Shown: piece after piece, positions 38,201 to 41,484 of the stretch
How the letters are laid out: every line of letters starts with the position of its first letter
Numbering within the stretch: position 1 is the first letter of the stretch
Source: Oscillospiraceae bacterium
GTDB taxonomy: Bacteria > Bacillota > Clostridia > Oscillospirales > Oscillospiraceae
Length of the DNA stretch: 41,484 nucleotides
Assembly: GCA_015067725.1 (NCBI GenBank)
Contig: SVLX01000021.1
Location: 1 to 41,484, forward strand
Reading direction: 5' to 3'
Notes under the pieces: model-generated
Databases searched by the model: none
The model's input: only the letters and a program-made list of their open reading frames with translations
Told to the model about the DNA's origin: nothing
Position numbers and translations under genes: made by a program

Positions 38201-41200
38201 TATCTGGGCAACACCAACTCCAACACCTACAGCATCATGTACGCCAACCGCACCGGTAGCTACTACTTCGGCGGAAACCCCATCGTTCCCGATGAGACCT
38301 ACCTGCCCGAGCGTAATGCCATCAACTCCACCAATGGCGACGTGATCAGCAAGGCTTCCTTCATCAGCATCCGTAATGCTGCCGATTCCCGCTTCATGGT
38401 CGTCAACAAGACCACCGGCGAGACTCTGGTCGAAGCCTTCCCCGGTGCTGTCAGCTCCGCTTACTACTATGTCAACGGTGCTGTCTGGCGCAACACCGGC
38501 TATAACCTGAATGCCAGCTTCGATCCCGCCGGTCTGCCCGAGGGCACTGAGCTGGAACTGTCTCTGACTCTGGTTCCCGAATACTATGTGGACGCTGAGG
38601 GCAACGTGGCCTGGGATAAGCTGGGCAAGGGCGCTTCTCTGTCCGTTCCCATGGTCGTGGATAACACCGCTCCTACTATGGGCGATGTCTCCCTGAGCCT
38701 GACCTCCAACACCCTGAATGTGGTCGCCGCTGATGACCGCTATGTGGCCGCTGTTGCTCTGTTCAACAAGGCCGGCACCAAGATTCTGTCTGCTGCCGGT
38801 TCCAAGATGGACATCAAGCCCGGTGAAGAGGCCGTCTATTCCATCGACATGGCCGGTGTCTCCGGCAGCAAGTTCCTGCTGCAGGTTCTGGACTATGCCA
38901 TGAACGCCACTACCTATGAGGTCGAACTGCAGCTTGGCGAAGAGCAGCCCCTGCCCGAATTCATCGCTTTCGACCTGTCTTCCGGTTACTGGACCTCCTT
39001 CGACAAGACCACCACTTATGAGGAGCTGACCGAGTACGCTCCCAGTAACGTGAACATTTTCGCCGCCACCATCGTTGACCGCATTGTCCTGGCCGCTGAC
39101 GAGACCGGCATCCTGTATGCTATGCCCGAAAGCGACCTGACCGACGTGGCTGTTGTTGGCGACCTGGGCAGAATCGTTACCGATATGGCTTACAACAGAG
39201 CCGACGGTAATGTCTACGGTGTTGACCAGTACAATAACCTGATCATCATCGACAAGCTGACCGGTGCCGTCACCGAGGTTGGCAAGATCGGCATCACCAC
39301 CAACACCCTGGCTTGTGATGCTTCCGGTACCTTCTACAGCAATGGCTATGGCACCGGTGAGGTCTACTCCTACACCCTGAGCACCATGGACAGCCCCAAG
39401 CTGCTGTGCGATGTGGACATTTCCGCCGAGTATGTGCAGGCCATGGAAATCAGCCCCAACGACGGCAAGCTCTACTGGACCAGCTTCTATATGTTCTTGG
39501 GTATCATTGGCTACGCTTACTTCTACGAGATCGACACCAAGACCGGTGAGTATGTCGAAGGTGAAGATCTGTGGAATGAGTTCGCCGGCCTGATCATTCC
39601 CGAGAAGAAGACCGGTGGCAGCGGCTGGAGCGCTCCCACTGACAAGGTCTCCGGCATGATGCTGGCGCCCAAGAGCGTGAGCCTGCTGAGAGGCAATACC
39701 ACCACTCTGACTGCCGTTGTGCAGCCCTGGACCGTGATCGACCGCACCGTGACCTGGACCTCCGCTGACGAGACCATCGCCACCGTGGACGAGAATGGCG
39801 TTGTTACCGGCATCGGTGCCGGCACCACCACCATCACCGCCACCTCCAACCTGGATCCCTCCTTCTCCGCCTCCTGCGAGGTTACTGTGGAGACCCTGGG
39901 CATCACCCTGAGTGGTACCCTGCAGGATGAGGACGGCAACCCCATGTTCTATACCTGGGATATGGAGAATGATGCCACCTGGACCGGCGGCGTGGCCATC
40001 GACACCAGCATGACCTCCGCCACCATGGACACCCTCAACAACAAGGCATATATCATGGACGCTACCTCCAACTCCTGGAGCATGCACCTGGTCGATCCTG
40101 CCACCGGCAAGAGCGAGAAGGTCGGCGCCAACGGCGCTGCTGTTCCTCTGTGGGATATGGAGTACAGCACAGTCTACTCCACCACTGCCGATCCCAAGCT
40201 GAATGCCATCTACTACTACTACTTCCTGCCCGCCAAGAACCCCATGGCTCTGGATACTTCTGCCTTCGGTCTGCAGTCCTATCTGAACCAGTACTCCGGT
40301 GCTTCCTACCTGGTGGCCATTACCTCTATGGGTGCCGAAGAGCTGGACGGCAAGGATACCGAGCATGTCCTGATGCTGGATAACATGGGCTTCATCTGGG
40401 ACTTCTGGATTTATCCCACTGATGCCGGCTTCAGCGCATCTCTGAACTATACTCCCACCGATCTGGAGATCTCCTTCCCCGGCGATGAGTCCGGCGACAA
40501 TATGTACACCTCTATGGTGGTTGGCGATGACGGCAACCTGTACCTGTCCGCCTTCACCGGCGACACCAATGAGCTGTTCCGCCTGACCTATGATGTCGCT
40601 TCCGGTAGCTATACCTCCGTCCGCATCGGCGACGTAGGCGAAGGCGTATGGCCCGCCATCATCACCGGTGTCACCACCAACGGCGGCACCGAGGGCAATG
40701 CCATTGTCTCTCCCAAGCCCACCATGACCATGGATGCTCAGCCCATCTCCGCTGAGGAACTGGCCGCCGCCGGCAAGATCGTTGCTACCACCGCTGTTGC
40801 CTCTGTCTCCAACGAGCAGAAGGCCAGCCTGCTGCCCAACTCCGACAGCAATGTGGGCAACAACGAGAAGACCGTCACCGTGAACGTGACCACTGACGTG
40901 GCCGCCACCAACGGTCTGGTCAATGTCAGCTATGATCCCGCCCTGCTGACCCTGGAGAATGTGGTGCTGAACGGCACTTACAATGCCAAGGTGGAGAAGG
41001 AAGGCAAGCTGACCTTCGGTTATGTTGCCATGACCGAGATTCCCGCTGGCGGCACTGTAGCTACCCTGACCTTCGCCGTCAAGGAAGTCAAGGATACCAC
41101 CGTCACCGTGGAGCACAAGCAGGTAAACAACGCTGCCGGCACCACCGAGACTGTCCCCGTTGAGTTCAAGCACGAGAATACCGAGGTTCGCGGCGCGATG

Positions 41201-41484
41201 GACGCCACCTGTACCACTGCCGGCTACACCGGCGACATCTACTGCACAGACTGCGGCGCTCTGATTCAGAAGGGCAAGGTTACCCCCGCTACCGGTCACA
41301 ACTTCGGCGAATGGGTAGTCACTGAGCCCGCTGACTGCGATGTTCCCGGCGAGGAGACCCGCTACTGTGACGACTGCGGCGTCCGCGAGACCCGTGTCAT
41401 CCCCGCCACCGGCCACAGCTTCGGTGAATGGACCCTGACCAAGGCGCCCACCTGCACCGAAAAGGGCATTGAGTCCCGTTCCTG
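35291..41484 (+). CDS. Secreted S8 (subtilisin/lactocepin-like) protease with dockerin and cohesin-like domains, 3' cut by window
   Basis: An open frame of >2064 residues with no stop before the window edge; the ATG has AAAAGGAG upstream. A signal peptide, KRILSLVLVLALLAGFAVPVSA, spans ~1-27, then an I9-type propeptide (~65-160). The catalytic triad is D203 (IIDTGAD), H293 (GEHGSHVAGIA) and S655 (SGTSMAAPQ), with oxyanion Asn in MSAGNSG. A PA domain is inserted at ~480-580. Then follow a type I dockerin (~820-878, two Ca-loop repeats DFNADGTVNADD and DLDADGDIDTYD), Fn3-like and propeller-like regions, a BIG2 domain (~1457-1537) and a cohesin-like domain (~1857-1957). Last come Cys-rich repeats CxxCG...PATGHxFGEW to the edge. 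Expected role: cell-surface or secreted proteolysis. An internal dockerin in a subtilase is unusual. Confidence 0.88.
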   Translation, partial: MKHITKRILSLVLVLALLAGFAVPVSAANQSNKVTFTQVDNSNVSANLLNEMTETAEPAAYADTDVVRVSIVLEGKSTIEAGFSSQDIAQNAEAMAYRAEVRNEQAAVTASIEKALGEKLDVARNLTLAANIISANITYGQIETIESVQGVKTVLIETQYQPDVVTKEEVANPNMATSSKQIGSVLAWNAGYTGAGSRIAIIDTGADVNHQSFDEGAFNYSLAYWAGESGLSIEEYIEKLDLLDVAEIASVAGELNVAINPNEAYINSKIPFGYNYIDEDYDVLHLNDSQGEHGSHVAGIATANAYIPAEDGTFVKALDAVLVQGVAPDAQLLPMKVFGKGGGAYDSDYMAAIEDAVILGADAVNLSLGSGNPGMSRNTNETYQAILDNLQNSGTIVAMSAGNSGSWVENAYNVGYLYTDDVSMQTNGSPGSFTNSLSVASVDNDGKAGYYFSIGDLMVVYNEMLEGNTGKYSNLPFTTIAGEHEYVIIDGVGTPEDWAVVGDALQGKVALCSRGTTSFFEKAVAAVDAGAIATFIYNNQAGVINMDLSDYPYTQPCASLTQADGAAVKAASTPVTDEAGKVLYYTGTMTISDSMGVGQFNSEFYTMSSFSSWGVPGSLELKPEITAPGGSIYSVYGAVPGAGGYDQYEQMSGTSMAAPQVSGMAALIAQYIRENGLEEKTGLDARTLGQSLLMSTAVPMFESAGKYYPVLRQGAGLGNIGAAVSADSYILMDENATASYADGKVKVELGDDPQRTGEYTFSFTINNLTDVEKNFALSADFFIQGLISDGVNMYMNTSTMLIGADVSWEVDGVAVKPATNLNGLDFNADGTVNADDGQALLDYVTGVTTTLNAKEMADLDADGDIDTYDAYLFLSQLTAGTAVVPANGSAKVTVKVVISEDWKESIEYYYANGTYIQGYVYAESLSDAEGNMGTSHSIPVLGFYGNWTDPSMFDVGSYQEFATGDETRMPYLGNTNSNTYSIMYANRTGSYYFGGNPIVPDETYLPERNAINSTNGDVISKASFISIRNAADSRFMVVNKTTGETLVEAFPGAVSSAYYYVNGAVWRNTGYNLNASFDPAGLPEGTELELSLTLVPEYYVDAEGNVAWDKLGKGASLSVPMVVDNTAPTMGDVSLSLTSNTLNVVAADDRYVAAVALFNKAGTKILSAAGSKMDIKPGEEAVYSIDMAGVSGSKFLLQVLDYAMNATTYEVELQLGEEQPLPEFIAFDLSSGYWTSFDKTTTYEELTEYAPSNVNIFAATIVDRIVLAADETGILYAMPESDLTDVAVVGDLGRIVTDMAYNRADGNVYGVDQYNNLIIIDKLTGAVTEVGKIGITTNTLACDASGTFYSNGYGTGEVYSYTLSTMDSPKLLCDVDISAEYVQAMEISPNDGKLYWTSFYMFLGIIGYAYFYEIDTKTGEYVEGEDLWNEFAGLIIPEKKTGGSGWSAPTDKVSGMMLAPKSVSLLRGNTTTLTAVVQPWTVIDRTVTWTSADETIATVDENGVVTGIGAGTTTITATSNLDPSFSASCEVTVETLGITLSGTLQDEDGNPMFYTWDMENDATWTGGVAIDTSMTSATMDTLNNKAYIMDATSNSWSMHLVDPATGKSEKVGANGAAVPLWDMEYSTVYSTTADPKLNAIYYYYFLPAKNPMALDTSAFGLQSYLNQYSGASYLVAITSMGAEELDGKDTEHVLMLDNMGFIWDFWIYPTDAGFSASLNYTPTDLEISFPGDESGDNMYTSMVVGDDGNLYLSAFTGDTNELFRLTYDVASGSYTSVRIGDVGEGVWPAIITGVTTNGGTEGNAIVSPKPTMTMDAQPISAEELAAAGKIVATTAVASVSNEQKASLLPNSDSNVGNNEKTVTVNVTTDVAATNGLVNVSYDPALLTLENVVLNGTYNAKVEKEGKLTFGYVAMTEIPAGGTVATLTFAVKEVKDTTVTVEHKQVNNAAGTTETVPVEFKHENTEVRGAMDATCTTAGYTGDIYCTDCGALIQKGKVTPATGHNFGEWVVTEPADCDVPGEETRYCDDCGVRETRVIPATGHSFGEWTLTKAPTCTEKGIESRS

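Noticed and set aside
36602..41416. 1604-codon open frame on the minus strand
   Set aside because: It lies entirely antisense to the S8 protease, whose plus frame has clear domains and catalytic residues. The lack of stops is a by-product of GC-rich codon choice; the translation is low-complexity Gly/Val/His without motifs.

Overview
The window looks like a chromosomal piece of an anaerobic Clostridia-class Firmicute, most likely Oscillospiraceae-like. The signs are strong GGAGG-type ribosome binding sites, a bacterial 2[4Fe-4S] ferredoxin, a TraX-family membrane protein, a PurO-type IMP cyclohydrolase beside a stand-alone AICAR transformylase, GTGAAAT-linked hairpin repeats, and a giant secreted subtilase carrying a dockerin. 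Most of the window is GC-rich; the first ~2.1 kb is clearly AT-richer and looks like the eroded edge of an acquired element.

Layout. 1-2.1 kb: 3' part of a nitroreductase, an XRE regulator with a membrane anchor, a small membrane protein, a 59-aa protein and a truncated type III-like DNA methyltransferase. 2.2-8.4 kb: a ClpC-like AAA+ unfoldase (minus), then ferredoxin, trmN6-like, rsmI, tRNA-Arg(CCT), a GTGAAAT hairpin array, a DUF5131 protein and a MazG-like pyrophosphohydrolase (plus). 8.4-16.0 kb: a tight twelve-gene minus-strand operon with five GNAT acetyltransferases plus GrpB-like, methyltransferase, Nudix, HD, HExxH, TIGR04076-like and DUF2441-like proteins. It is preceded by a consensus promoter, a 25-codon leader ORF and a very stable terminator lying directly in front of the first gene. 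This leader is the best candidate for an undescribed regulatory arrangement in the window. 16.1-18.6 kb: a lipoprotein, DUF1294, a 46-aa protein, TraX-like and a NifX-like metal-binding protein.

18.6-22.7 kb: a minus-strand operon for the lower (nucleotide-loop) part of cobalamin synthesis (TIM-barrel isomerase-like, CobT, CobU, CobS, a degenerate CobU paralogue, CobC-like phosphatase), mostly joined by 4-base start/stop overlaps. 22.7-23.6 kb is an 877-base gene-free divergent region. It holds the cob promoter and a ~200-nt leader with no recognisable B12 box, an inverted-repeat operator candidate, the pur promoter, and a purE leader containing a terminator with a competing hairpin. Two related ~60-nt blocks lie in it in the same orientation. 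I see nothing between about 22987 and 23183 beyond AT-rich sequence.

23.6-34.9 kb: a plus-strand purine operon purE-C-F-M-N-O-H(transformylase)-D-L. Together with PurB and a PurK, not seen here, it would take PRPP to IMP. PurF lacks the usual N-terminal nucleophile cysteine. 35.3 kb to the end: a secreted S8 serine protease cut off by the window edge. It has a propeptide, an inserted PA domain, an internal dockerin, a BIG2 domain, a cohesin-like domain and cysteine-rich repeats.
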